64,000 nt of DNA from the NCBI GenBank assembly GCA_033060915.1, contig CM065384.1, positions 29,761,001 to 29,825,000 of the forward strand, read 5' to 3'. The notes below the pieces were generated by a model, which was given only the letters and a program-made list of their open reading frames with translations, had not been told where the DNA came from and searched no databases. The translations under genes and the position numbers were made by a program. Below are positions 35,598 to 46,732 of this stretch, in pieces; the first letter of the stretch is position 1, and each line of letters opens with the position of its first letter. Source of the DNA: Euryodendron excelsum (Eukaryota > Streptophyta > Magnoliopsida > Ericales > Pentaphylacaceae).

Positions 35598-35884
35598 GAT
35601 ATAAGCAGCTCCCCTCATCGATCAATCGGCTCTTAAATCGATCAATCGCCTAGTGTACCGATCGAAGTGGAGTGCCAGCGATTGAACGGCCAATCGAATG
35701 ACCGATCGATCGATATTGCTTCCTTTCAATCGGTGCTATAATAAATGCACACATGGCCGATCGATCGTGCAACTTCATCGTTCGATCAGCCGTTCGATCG
35801 TACTCAATGCGATCGACCGACTGATCGATCGGTTTGGCGCACCGATTGATTGGAAAAACTGCTTCTCTGAAGTTTTGTAGAAAA
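35598..35884 (-). promoter_or_regulatory. LTR-like array upstream of the Athila env-like ORF
   Basis: Positions 35617-35855 are dense in GATCGATC, CCGATCGATCG and related motifs, like the LTR arrays. Homology continues past the motifs: 35841-35884 (ACCGATTGATTGG, then CTTCTCTGAAGTTTTGTAGA) aligns with 32141-32185 and 43538-43580 in the LTRs, in the same orientation. A weak TATA-like TTATATCA is at 35605-35598 on the sense strand, then about 200 nt to the ATG. Reads as a copy of the LTR promoter. Confidence 0.65.
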
Positions 35885-35918
35885 TGTCAAAATTTTCCAC
35901 AGTAACATGCAAATGGTG

Positions 35919-35940
35919 CCCCCCCCCCCCCCCCCCCCCC
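35919..35940. repeat. poly-C run (22 bp) with CCCA repeats
   Basis: Uninterrupted C from 35919 to 35940, followed by CACCCA-type units to about 35965. It lies between integrase and the env-like array. The length is prone to sequencing error. Confidence 0.8.
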
Positions 35941-36180
35941 AACTCACCCACCCACCCACCCGCCCAGAATCATGCCACGACCTCAATGCATGAGAAACAT
36001 GGGCGAGAAAAAGAATAACGGGGTGGGCGGGACGCACGGGAACACGAATGTACACGACTAAACTACCAAAAAGATAAGAAAAACAAACCAATAAAAAAAA
36101 TAGAAGAACTACTCCTAAGCTATAAAACACGACAGGCCAATGTCACTCAAAGGCCAGTGGATCAATGAGATCCACACAAT

Positions 36181-37346
36181 CTAACTCCCTTGGAACGACT
36201 CAAAATACGGGTTTAACTGTTGACCATTCACCTTAAATACCGAGCCGTTTGTGAGATTTTGCACCTCGACAGCCCCAAGGGGGAACATTTCTTTCATTAG
36301 GTATTGTCCGGCCCATTTACTCCGCAATTTTCTCGGAAATAGATGCAATTGTGAATCATACAATAACACTTTTTGACCAACTTTGAAAGTTTTTCGAATG
36401 ATATGTTGGTCATGAAAACGTTTCATCTGGGCCTTAGTAATTTTGGCATTCTCAAAAGCATCATTGTGGAGTTCATCTAGTTCATTAAGTTGGAGTTTGC
36501 GATAGGTACCCACAACATCAATATCCTCATTACATTGATGAATCGCCCAATAAGCTTTATGCTCAATTTTGAAGGGAAGATGACAGGGCTTTCTGTACAA
36601 AGGTCTATAGGGTGACGCACCAAGAATGGTTTTATACCCCGCGTGGTAAGCCCACAACCCATCGGTCAATCAAAGAGACCAATCTTTCCTATTTGTATTG
36701 ACAGTTTTCTCAAGAATACACTTGATTTCCCTATTGGCCAACTCTACTTGCCCTTACGTTTGAGGATGGTATGGTAGTCCAACCTTATGGACCACTCCAT
36801 ACTTACGCATTACATATGCAAAGGGCTTATTACAAAAATGTGAACCGCCATCACTTATCACGGCTCGGGGCGTGCCATACCTACAACATATATTCTCTTT
36901 CAAAAATCGCAAGGCCACTTGGTGGTCATTGCTTTGGGTGGCAATTGCTTCCACCCATTTTGAGACATAGTCAACAGCAACAAGAATGAAAAGGTACCCA
37001 CACGAATTAGGAAATAGTCCCATGAAATCGATCTCCAACAATCAAATATTTTCAAAATGGTGATGAGGTGAAGAGGCATCATGTGTCTCTTAGAAAGTGT
37101 TCCTAACCGTTGGCACCTAGCACATGCAAGACAAAAGGTATGCACATCCTTGAACATGGTTAGCCAAAAAAGTTCACATTGCAAAATTTCGACCGTGGTT
37201 TTCTTGGAGGAGAAATATCCTCCGCAAGCATGAGAGTGACAAAACTCTATTACTTGTTGAAATTCATGATTTGGGACACACCAGCGAATGATTTGGTCCG
37301 GACAATACTTAAACAAGTAAGGATCATCCCACGAAAAATAACACAC
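36181..37346 (-). pseudogene. pol: Athila integrase
   Basis: Zinc region at about 37240-37110 (CHSHACGGYFSS, then CLACARCQRLG; one expected His reads Tyr). Catalytic core: EIDFMGLFP (first Asp, about 37035), AVISDGGSHF (second Asp, about 36870) and QVELANREIK (Glu, about 36740), so the DDE set is present. A TAA interrupts HPQT-x-GQ and a TGA lies near 36670. The C-terminal part (36669-36181) holds TILGASPYRPLYRKPCHLP and KVNGQQLNPYFES, the usual Athila integrase tail. A frameshift separates 37041 from the upstream part. Confidence 0.87.
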
Positions 37347-37459
37347 ATTTTAGAAGAATTTACGCTTGTCAATTGATGACCATATGGATGGAACCTCACT
37401 GGTCACAAGGTAGTTCGCAAGGTCTGTAAACCAAGGGGTTGAAACTTGCTCAAAGACAT

Positions 37460-38098
37460 TCACATGCATGAGATGCTCATCCAGGAAGTGCTCCTTGATA
37501 GGGATTGAGTCCATGGCTCGCCCATTAAAGGAAAATTAAGACAAATGGTCCGCAACCACATTTTCAACCCTTTCTTATCACATATTTCAATATAAAATTC
37601 TTGGAGCAAAAGTATCCACTGAACGAGACGCGGTTTTGCATCGGGTTTAGTGAGGAGATACTTTAGAGTCGCATGGTCAGTGTAAATGATGACCAATGAC
37701 GCAATCAAGTAAGACCTAAATTTATGTAGTGCAAAAACCACCACAAGGAGTTCCTTTTCAGTTGTGTTATAGTTGATTTGAGCTTCATTGAGAGTTTTAG
37801 AAGCACAATAAATGACGTACGGCTTTTTATCAACTCTTTGTCCTAGGACAGCCTCTTCGGCATAGTCACTAGTATCACACATTAGCTTGAATGAAAGAGA
37901 CCAATTGGGTGCACGAATGATTGGGGCTGATGTTAACAGTCTTTTCAACTTGTCAAAAGCCTGTTGACAAGACGATGTCCACTCAAATGGAACATCTTGG
38001 GACAAGAGATGACACATGAGCCTAGAAATTACACTAAAGCCCCTCAATGAAATGTCGATAGAAACCGACATGCCTAAGAAATGATCTAACCTCCACAC
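37460..38098 (-). pseudogene. pol: Athila RNase H
   Basis: RNase H part of pol. [52 protein letters not shown] and [20 protein letters not shown] are in order, in a single open frame of 212 codons; the catalytic-type Asp, Glu and Asp positions are visible. Preceded by the RT end ([17 protein letters not shown]). One shift separates it from RT. Confidence 0.87.
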
Positions 38099-38156
38099 AA
38101 GTTGGGGTAGGCAATTTTTGAATTAGTTTAATCTTTGCCTTATCCACCTCAAGCCC

Positions 38157-39245
38157 TTAGGCTGACACAATATGACCTAAAACTATACCACTAATAGCCA
38201 TAAAATGACATTTCTCCCAATTGAGCACAAGGTTACTCTCCTCACATCTTATCAAAACTTTCCCTAGGTTCCCAAGATAACCCTCATAAGTATCCCCATA
38301 GACGAAAAAATCATCCATGAAGACTTCAACGATTTGCTCAACCATGTCGCTAAATATGCTCATCATGTACCTTTGAAATATCGTCGGTGCATTATATAAC
38401 CCGAAGGGCATACATTTATAAGCATATGTGCCAAAGGGACAAATGAATATTGTCTTGGCTTGATCCTCAAGAGCTACATCAATTTGATTATACCCTGAGT
38501 ATCTATCTAGGAAATAATAGAAAGCCTTGCCAAACACTCTCTCTAACACTTGATCAAGAAATCGTAAAGGGAAATGGTCCTTACGGGTCACGTTGTTAAG
38601 GTGATGATAATCAATGCACATTTGCCACCCAGTTTGCACACAGGTTGGCACTAACTAATTTTTGTCATTCTTTATTACGGTGACACCTGATTTCTTAGGA
38701 ACCACTTGGGTTGGACTCACCCATTTCAAATCAGAGATGGGGTAGATGATACCCGCATCTAACAATTTTAAAACCTCACCCTTAACCACTTCTTTCATAT
38801 TTGAATTCAATCGTCTTTGCATTTGGTGAACGGATTTAGCCACGTCTTCTAAGAAGATTTGGTGAGTGCACATGATAGGACTAATCCCATGATGATAGGC
38901 GATGGTCCATTCTAGGGCTTTCCTATGTTTCTTAAGTAATGTTATCAACCCTTCCTATTGACTCCAAGATAAGTTAGAGGAAATCACAATCGGGTAAGAC
39001 TCTCCATCCCCTAAAAATGCATACTTCAAGTTAGAAGGCAAAGGTTTCCTCCCAGGAATGGGATGCTTTTCCTTCGAAGGAATTGGTTTCTCAGCACTAG
39101 GATGTAGAGGCTTAAAAGAAGGGGTCCATTGACCCATATGTAGACACTGCTCGCTCTTACCTTTTAAGTAAGAAACCTCACTCAATGCCATGCTCTCACT
39201 ATTAAGCGAAATGTGTGGTTCACTTCTCACTAATGCTCTCTCCAA
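38157..39245 (-). pseudogene. pol: Athila reverse transcriptase
   Basis: N-terminal linker PLPSNLKYAFLGDGESYP (about 39035-38985), then LLKKHRKALEWTIAYHHGIS and LDAGIIYPISDLKWVSPTQV. A stop lies near 38652 before MCIDYHHLNNVTRKDHFPL. The core has FYYFLDRYSGYNQI, FGTYAYKCMPFGL and the catalytic VFMDDFFVYG (DD at about 38316-38311), all intact. The domain ends at IVLGHIVS near 38160. Only two or three breaks occur, so this is one of the best preserved domains in the window. Confidence 0.9.
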
Positions 39246-39491
39246 TGGGTCCTCAAAGACCTCATGATCAAAGTGGTCTTCAACTATGCTCTCTATGATA
39301 TCAACCTCCCGGATATCCTCACACTCTCCCTTTTGTTTGACAACTGAAAAGATGTTAAGCTAAAAGGCGGTGTTGCCAAATGATAATTTCACTAACCCAT
39401 TCCTGCAATGAATGATGGCATTGGAAGTAGCTAGGGAAGGGCGTCCCAAAATCACAGGAATTTGGTTGTGAGCTATATAACTCTCAACAAG
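39246..39491 (-). other. Athila protease-RT linker, decayed
   Basis: Short stretch between protease and RT with broken reading frames. On the sense strand it holds acidic pieces from the pol linker; no domain. Confidence 0.5.
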
Positions 39492-40042
39492 TTAGGTATT
39501 TAGGACTATGAAATCGACCGGGAACCAAAAATTATCAATTTGGATGAGAACATCCTCAATGATACCTCTTGAAACCTTAATAGAACGATCCTCCAATTGC
39601 AAAGTAACCCGAGTAGGGCTCAATTCTTTTAGGCCAAGTTCCTTATACACCGAAAAGGGTAAAAGGTTGACACTAGACCCTAAATCTAACAAGGCTCAAT
39701 CTATCTTGGTGTTCTTTATGGTACAAGAAATGGTAGGACATCTGGGTCCTTAAATTTCAGCACAGTTTTGCATTGCAAAATAGCATTTTGATTCTCATTC
39801 TTCATGGTTAATTCCTTGACATGCAACCTTTTCTTGAAAGTACATAAGTCCTTTAAGAACTTCGCATATGAAGGTATTTGCTTGATTGCGTTAAGGATAG
39901 GGATGTTGACCTTTGCTTGCTTGAACATTTCATAAATTTCAGCATTTAAAAGTCCATTATTAGGTTTGGTCAACCTTTGTGGGAAGGGAGCATATTTTAC
40001 TATGTCCCTCCTCTTCTCCCTTTCACTCTCACTCTCACTCAA
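39492..40042 (-). pseudogene. pol: Athila protease
   Basis: Upstream part YAPFPQRLTKPNNG, IYEMFKQAKVNIPILNAIKQ and YAKFLKDLCTFKKRL (40042-39716) is the standard region between gag and protease. After a frameshift the aspartic protease follows: LDLGSSVNLLPFSVYKELGL (about 39692-39635) keeps the D-x-G-S-S active site; then VTLQLEDRSIKVSRGIIEDV and FPVDFIVLNT. Cleaves the element's polyprotein when intact. Confidence 0.85.
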
Positions 40043-40332
40043 AATCTCAATGGGGTTAGCTAAGGTTTCTTCTCCCTCTCTCGGCTATTTTTCCTCTTTC
40101 TCTTTCTTTTTCCTTTTTCTTCTTTGTCAACACTCACTTTAGAAGTCTCATCTTAAGGTGGGATGGTTTTGTCAGTGGTTTTGCCACTTCTAAGGGTGGT
40201 TATGGCTTGTACTTGTTCATGATTTGAGTTAGGGTCACTTTTATCCTCTGTTATGTGTACTTGCCTAACCGCAGGATTAGGTTGAGATTGAGCTGGGAAT
40301 CTCACCAGTACATTTTAAGTTAAAGCTTGTGT

Positions 40333-41764
40333 CTATGTAGACATTTGCTTTTGTATGTCCTCAAACAACTTAAAGTGTTGATCGAGCACCTTTTCTTGCT
40401 TATTAACCCTTGTACTAACCCCCCTCATGTCATTAGCAAGTTGATAAACATTGTCCTCTATTGGTTTCCTATGGAGGGGTTGATATGACCTTGGTTGATT
40501 TTGAAATTGAGTCATGGGTGCTTGTTGGTAAGGTTGATGTTGGGGTTAGAGTGCTTGTGGAGGTGGATGTTGTGGTTGGAGTGCTCGTGGAGATGGAGGA
40601 GGAGCTTCGTATGATTAAGGGTTTTGATACCCTCCTTGGTAGTTGTGGGAGTTTGAAGTCCTCTCATTCCTCCACCCAAAGTTGGGATAATCTCTCCATC
40701 CCAGGTTGTATGTGTTAGAATAGGGGTTGTCCTCTCCTCTTGGGTATTGGCCAATTGCATTAACTTGGCTATGTAAAGCCTCCTTCACACCCGGAATGAT
40801 TGGGCATGAAGAGGTGTTATGCTCCGTAGTTTCACACACAAGACAACATGCTTCTCTCATCTCTTTACTCTCTACCGATTGAACCTTTTTCACCTCAAGA
40901 GCCTCTAACTTTCTTGCCAAGGTGGCTACCCTAGCATTAACATCATCAACTTCCTTGAGTTGATATCTTTCCACCCCTTGTTGAATTGAGCGACCCTGGA
41001 GATTTTGGGTCTTGGTAAGTGCCCAATCTCTAGCCTTATTTGCCAAGGTGTCAAAGAAATCATATGCCTCATGGGGTTGTTTGTCAAAAAACATCCCCGC
41101 ACATATAGACTCGACAAATTGCTTAAGTTGGGGTGTCAAAGAAGAATAAAATGTGTTAATGATATGCCAATTGGCAAAACCGTGATAAGGACAAGAATTT
41201 AAGAGGTCTTTGAACCTCTCCCAACATTGAAAGAAAGTTTCCCCTAACATAGGATAAAACTGAGAAATTTTCCTCCTAATGGTTTTGGTTCGATTTTTGA
41301 AAAAAAATTTACTTAAAAATTCCCCTTGAAGAGTAGCCCAAAAGTGGATAGACATGGGTCGCAATGAGTTAAACCCAAGCTTGGCCTTGTCCTTCAAACA
41401 AAGCGGGAAAAGTTTCAACAAAAATACTTTCCTTGGAAACGAGTTGTCCATTGCAATCGAACAAGCATCCTCAAATTCCTTAAGAAAAATGTAGGGTTGT
41501 TCTGAATCCATTCCATGGAATTGAGGCAACATTTGCATATTTCCCGACCTAATGTTTAGAATGTTAAGGTGGGGCGGGAAAATAATGCATGATGTTGGTG
41601 CTTGCCTTGGTGGGTTTAGGTAATCTCGTAGAGTTGTAGAGGGGGAACCGCCACGTTGCCATGGTTGCTCTCTCTCTCAAACTCCTCATTACCTTCCGCG
41701 TTGAGTTGACATTAGGATGAATGGGTGGAACATTAGGTAAGCCTGCTTCATTTGGATTTTCCAT
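40333..41764 (-). pseudogene. gag: Athila gag
   Basis: ATG at 41764 gives MENPNEAGLPNVPPIHPN, a typical Athila start. After a frameshift the main part (41538-40615, 307 codons open) has QFHGMDSEQPYIFLKEFEDA, LFPLCLKDKAKLGFNSLRP, ETFFQCWERFKDLLNSCPYH and QFVESICAGMFF, the retrotransposon gag domain. The zinc knuckle CLVCETTEHNTSSC (C-x2-C-x4-H-x4-C) is at about 40845. A Gln/Asn-rich tail continues in other frames to about 40333 (QLANDMRGVSTRVNKQEKVL, coiled-coil-like). Confidence 0.88.
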
Positions 41765-42344
41765 TGGGACGAAACCTAGGTCGACCACTAATGATAAGTT
41801 AGGTGTTGATGAAGATATGTTTGTGCTCTCACTACTCTCAATTCTCACAAGACGATGGTGTACGTCCCTAGTGAAAAATGACATGCAAGAATGAATGCAC
41901 ACATAAGGTTGGACCGTTTGGGTCGTCCAGCACATCATACACAATTCTCTAGGCCGGACAATGACTTTTTTCGATTCTAGGCCGGACAACGGCTTTTTCT
42001 CAATTCAATCCCGTACCTCCAATCTTTATATGCAAAAATGTACCACCAATTTGCACCTTAAACACACTAACCTATCTCCACTAAATACTCCCGAAGAGGA
42101 AAAAATTTCTAACTAAATGCAATGCAATTATACTATAACAAACAAAAGAAACTAAAAAAAAATAAAAATAAAATAATCTTAGAAAAACAAAACACCTTAA
42201 GGGAAATTAGAATGTACCTAGGCATGAGGCCTGTAGATGCTTCCCTAGGGGGTGGTGATTAAATCCACCCTTTTTTTCTTTTTTTTTTTCAATTTTCTTT
42301 TGCAATCCTTAGCATCTGTCCAATGTAGTTTTCGCCTACGAATA
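41765..42344 (-). other. Athila leader between primer site and gag
   Basis: Holds poly-A/T-rich sequence and an open - frame upstream of the gag ATG (to 41989) that has no recognised domain. Likely the 5' untranslated leader. Confidence 0.5.
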
Positions 42345-42364
42345 CCCCGGCAACGATGCCAAAA
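42345..42364 (-). other. Athila primer-binding site
   Basis: Sense strand TTTTGGCATCGTTGCCGGGG, two bases from the 5' LTR end. The known Athila/Tat site reads TTTGGCGCCGTTGCCGGGG, so the site has decayed slightly. Confidence 0.75.
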
Positions 42365-42366
42365 CT

Positions 42367-43871
42367 TGGTCCGCTCTTAAATGTGCTTCACAAATGGAAT
42401 TACCCCACAAGAATACGGGGGTCGCGATGTAGTAAAAATCGAAAAGTCCATTGTCGTTCTCTTCTAAGGAAATTCTGCAAATATAGCAAACAACGCTCAA
42501 CTAGCACAGGAACTTATCATTATGAATTAAAAATGAGAATCTTTTCTTTTTCTGATATAAGAAAAGACTGAAAACTTGTTGATTTTGAGATGATGGTTGT
42601 TCTATGACTAGTGCAAGTACTTAACAATTGATGAAGGCGATAAAATCTAATTTATATGCAATTATGGAAAAGCTTGGACATGGTTGATTCAATCCACCAA
42701 TTCACAATAAGGGTTTCAATTGAGAGTTTTATAACTCAAATCAAGAATCACACATTGGATTCTTAATTCAGAAGATTTTGACTATAAATCTTGGGGTTCA
42801 TGTTTAATTTAAGTGTAAAGATGAAGTCTATGAGTAGGACCCTAGCATCAAACCTTTGAAATGCGCAATACCTATACCAAATATTGAGTTGTGCATAAAT
42901 ATTACCAAGAGGGGTCATGAATCTAAGTTTTTCAATGAATCTCACACTCAATTAAATAAAATCATAAAAATCTAGAGTTATAGCTTTAAAGTTCATACAT
43001 CGCATTTTAAACCCTTGAAGATCCTTGGTAGATCTTCATAACCACATCCAAGAGATGTTTAGCTACTAGAATCCATAATACAAAGCATAAATAAAGGTAA
43101 ATCTAACATTAAACAAAGAGAAACTAGTGTTTGGTTGCTAAGAAAGTGAGGGAAAATGCCAAGAAAGTGAAAGAAACATCAACTTCATACATAAACATTC
43201 ATTTACAACAATACAAAGAGAAATAAATGACAAAATGATAAAGTTTTGATGAAAACCTAACTAAAACCTTATAAAATCTCCCAAAAGTTCATTGAAAGCT
43301 GCTTCCCCTTGTCCAGATCTAAAAATTATCGAACCCCCTTTTTGTCCCCGCACACAACTTTTATATTCTACAGAAAATCAGATTGTGTATAGACCGATTG
43401 ATCGGTGAAGAAGTATGATCGAACGACTAATCAAACGGTTGATCGAACGTCAATGGTGATCGAACGAAAAAATGGCCTCTCTTAAGTTTGCTTTCTGTTC
43501 TCTGTGGGAGGGCGTTTCGACGTCACCGATCGATTGGCCGATCGATTGAAAAAATATCCCCTCTGAAGTTTGCTACAGAAGGCCGAACAGAGTATTTCTG
43601 ACGTTGCCAATCGAACGAGATGTTCTGCGATCGATCGGCCGATCGAACCTTCAAAGGACTATTCGATTGGTCGATCGATTCGTATATTGGCCCGATCAAA
43701 CGGTCTTCCTATTTTTTGCCCGTTTGCCTTATCTTAAGCTCTAATTCCTGCAAAAAGTACACAAAAGGGATTTAATACATTTTAAGAGTTAAAATACTGA
43801 ATTAACACTTAAATTCAACTAATCAACTGCCAATTTAGGCTTAGAGATTACTATTTTTGAGAGTAATTTGT
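42367..43871 (-). repeat. Athila-type LTR, 5' copy
   Basis: Begins TGGTCCGCTCTT and ends GAGAGTAATTT, where the partner LTR ends GAGAGTAATCA, so the terminal CA has mutated. It has the array at 43393-43706 and sense-strand TATA box AATATAAAAG at 43367-43358. The GTAAC duplication follows at 43872-43876. Confidence 0.86.
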
Positions 43872-44456
43872 AACTATCTTCAATTGGCAATGTCATAAAT
43901 TTTAAAAAGTGTATATAGTTGTGCCGCCTATTGTTAGAATTCTATACTTCTAAATGCATAATACAATGATCATATTATTATAATTCAATTACAGGGGTCT
44001 GGGTTTCGTTGAGGTTGTTACAAATTCAGCAGGCATAAAAGGAAATAACAAACATGCGGTGTCTTTAAATCCTCCGCCATGTGATTGTGAAAAATGGATG
44101 ATCTATCATTATCCTTGCTTGCACATGCTCGCAGTGTGGACGAAATCGGGGAGACAACCATGACACTTAATTGCTCCCCAGTATAGCATGGATGTTTACG
44201 CTCGTGTGTATGAAACAAGTTTTGAACCGATGGTGCATGAGCATTATTGGGTAGCATATGATGGTCCTAAGGTCATACCCGATTCGAGCCGTCGGCAAGA
44301 AGTCACATCTGAGTGCCCAAATACAAAACGAATCCAAAATGAAATGGACGTCTCTAGGAAACGACAAACCAATCATTGCGGTATTTGTAAGGAATAAGGG
44401 CATGATAGGCGCAAATGTCCAAATCGGACTGCCTAAGTTGTGTGTTAGAGGGTAGT
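43872..44456 (+). pseudogene. MULE transposase, C-terminal part with SWIM and CCHC fingers
   Basis: Resumes after the Athila element. An intron (GTTAG at about 43931 to ACAG at about 43995) probably precedes GLGFVEVVTN. CDCEKWMIYHYPCLHML (about 44080-44135) fits the SWIM pattern C-x-C-x(n)-C-x-H of MULE transposases. MDVYARVYETSFEPMVHEHY, WVAYDGPKVIPDSSRR and RIQNEMD follow. The end is a zinc knuckle, CGICKE-stop-GHDRRKC (about 44378-44417), split by a TAA. A TGA lies near 44160. Confidence 0.85.
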
Positions 44457-44574
44457 TAGCCATGTGTGATGGTTTATTTCTATAAGTATTGAAGATATTA
44501 CTTTGTTGTACTTGTATTTGAACTTAATCTTATTTATGCACTGCATTATTTGAATTGAAGAATGGTGAATTAGT

Positions 44575-45280
44575 AACATCCTTCACAGTCTTTTGTCAGT
44601 AGTCATTACATCTTTACAGAGAATAATAACATCATCCTTTGCATTGAGTCACATGCTGCATATGACCTGCAGAGAGTATACACATCTATCACAAATTTTC
44701 GTCAGCTTTCACAGGTTTATGTGAAAAGCCTAGACCTTGCGTAGGATACTCACACTCTTCATAGCTTTTATTCATCAACTTTCACATCTTCACTGCTTTT
44801 AGTCACATCATTCATATGGCCTGCAGAGTTCACAAAATTTTGTTAGCCTTCACACCTTTTGGTCAAAAGCTTGCACCTTGCGTAGGGTAGTCATACCATT
44901 CACAGCTTTTATTCATCAGCATGCACATACTTCACAGGCTTTAGTCACATCCTTCATATGGTCTGCAGAGAGTAGTGACATCGTTCCCAACCTTTAGTCA
45001 TATCTTGCAGAGTTTACAGCCATTTGTTAGCCTTCTCAGCCTTTGGTCAAATTATGCACCCTGCGTACAGTAGTCACACCCTTCACAGCCTTGACATGTG
45101 AATGGTACCACCCTTTGGTCAAAATCCTGCATCTTGCGTAGAGTAGTCACACCCTTCACAGCCTTTATTCATTAGCATACACATACTTCATAGCCTTTAG
45201 TCACATCCTTCACATGGCTTGCAGAGAGTAGTGACATCGTTCACAGCCTTTAATGTAGGGTGTGAATGGTACCACCAATT
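44575..45280. repeat. complex tandem repeat with TTCACAGCCTTT modules
   Basis: Repeating modules include CTTCACAGCCTTT, TTGCGTAGGGTAGTCACAC and CACATCCTTCATATGG with CTGCAGAG. The TTGCGTAG-type module falls at about 44737, 44878, 45061 and 45135, so the full unit is near 140-185 bp with internal deletions. Non-coding. It lies between the MULE transposase and the next ORF. Confidence 0.7.
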
Positions 45281-45434
45281 GACATCGAAGGTGAAGTCCA
45301 AATGAAAGTCGTTTTCTACTCACGAGATGACGTGGTTCACATGTGACAATGATATCACCTACCCTTGTATAAAGAGTGGGTCATAATTATACAACTCAAA
45401 CATAAATTACACAGTGAATGATATTTTTTAGGCA

Positions 45435-45731
45435 ACGGGTCGACATTGGGTTGGGTATGACGAGTGTGAGTATCTTTTGGATCCTAGTAAACGCTACTTA
45501 CATAACACTGTCAACATAACCTACGATGAGTACCAATATCCGATTGAGGAAGCCTAAGTGTTCGTAGAAGTTTTTCGACGTGTGAATATTCGAATCCGTT
45601 GTCGTAGACCCATGAATATGCCGATTAATACTCCTCGGTTGTCACAAATGACATTGCACTGTTTCTGTGAATTAAGTGAACAGAATGACATAACGTCATC
45701 AATGATGGTCATTTATTTAGTCCGCAAATGA
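45435..45731 (+). pseudogene. unrecognised ORF of about 100 codons, one stop
   Basis: Reads TGRHWVGYDECEYLLDPSKR, NITYDEYQYPIEEA, a TAA, then VFVEVFRRVNIRIRCRRPMN and TLHCFCELSEQNDITSS, to a TGA near 45729. I do not recognise it. Aromatic and charged residues with Cys (C-F-C) are seen, but no zinc pattern is complete. It may be an exon of a MULE passenger gene or chance. The region 45732-46124 holds nothing further. Confidence 0.3.
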
Positions 45732-46124
45732 GAAGAAGGAAGATGGATTTATGAGTAAATGGAAAATGTATATACAAACCAGTAATGAAGAGAAATATCA
45801 ATTAGACATCGAAATGTCTGACGAAGAGAATGTTTAAATGTGGATATGTTTGTAGTTGTACTTTATAATTATCAGTTCTTTGTAACCATGTAAGGAATTG
45901 CCCATGTGTTCAAGTATATTCGTGTACTTCATATTGTAGTTTGATACAATGAGTGATAATACTATGACTAGTAAGTTCTCATTACTAAATTCATCGTTAC
46001 AAATGGAAATAGTTTACACGTGCGACTACTATGGTCGTAGTAGATAGACAAATTACTTACTAACTAAATATACAAAACGAGAATAAGGGCATGGTCAATA
46101 ATGTTGCAAAGGCCAAATAAACTC

Positions 46125-46586
46125 TCAATCCTCATTTGACATCTCGTAGTCCGATAGGTACTTTTCATTGTTTAGAGCCTTGGTGCGTTCTTTGATTGTG
46201 AGTTGTCTCCCACTTGCCACTGCCATCTTAGTGGCAAATTTGAGCATGAAGTATCGGCATCGCCGCATAAGCATTTTGTTGTTCTCCCATTTTTTCCTTG
46301 CTAGTGCTTCTACACACTCCTCCATGTTTCGTCTTCGCATTGCTTAAGACCTACGTTAAGGAATATTTGCCCCCAAATCCTGTAGATCTATGACTAGTCG
46401 CTTTTGTTCTTCAACCCTAACCACCCATTCTTGTCGTAGACCAGTATAAGTCTTTAGGGCTCGAATACTTTTCGCTCTAGTATTGGTCACTAAATGGAGG
46501 CAACAACCACATGCAAGAGTGTTGGCGACTTGCCAAACTGTAAGGTCCTCTATTTGCCATTGTCTCATCAAGTTTAAAATTTTCAT
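46125..46586 (-). pseudogene. antisense ORF between MULE transposase and PMD gene (about 150 codons)
   Basis: One - strand frame runs from 46586 to 46125 with two stops close together near 46350. N-terminal half: MKILNLMRQWQIEDLTVWQV, TLACGCCLHLV, TYTGLRQEWVVRVEEQKRL. C-terminal half: NMEECVEALARKKWENNKML, RCRYFMLKFATKMAVASGR, KEKYLSDYEM-like acidic end. It is helix-rich, with a basic middle. Not recognised. It is convergent to the transposase and divergent from the PMD gene, a layout like that of two-gene MULEs. Confidence 0.45.
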
Positions 46587-46732
46587 GAATGAATGGTCCT
46601 CCGACTGACTCTTATTTATAGATGGACTACACCTGAATATTCGTACATTTATAAATGTTTTGTATTATTGTTTTTTCTTTATTATGGACAGTTATATTAT
46701 TGTATACATGTATTAATACTTGTCACAATGCA

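Larger units (their letters stand above)
30987..43871 (-). mobile_element. Athila-type Ty3/gypsy retrotransposon with env-like ORF (12.9 kb)
   Basis: Two LTRs of about 1.5 kb (30987-32473 and 42367-43871) enclose gag, protease, RT, RNase H, integrase and an env-like ORF, all on the - strand, with GTAAC duplications outside. The primer site (sense TTTTGGCATCGTTGCCGGGG, 42345-42364) is one or two changes from the usual Athila/Tat site. The gag (FHGMDSEQPYIFLKEFE) and protease (LLPFSVYKELGL) wording is typical of Athila. All ORFs are broken. It is inserted in MULE transposase coding sequence. Confidence 0.88.
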
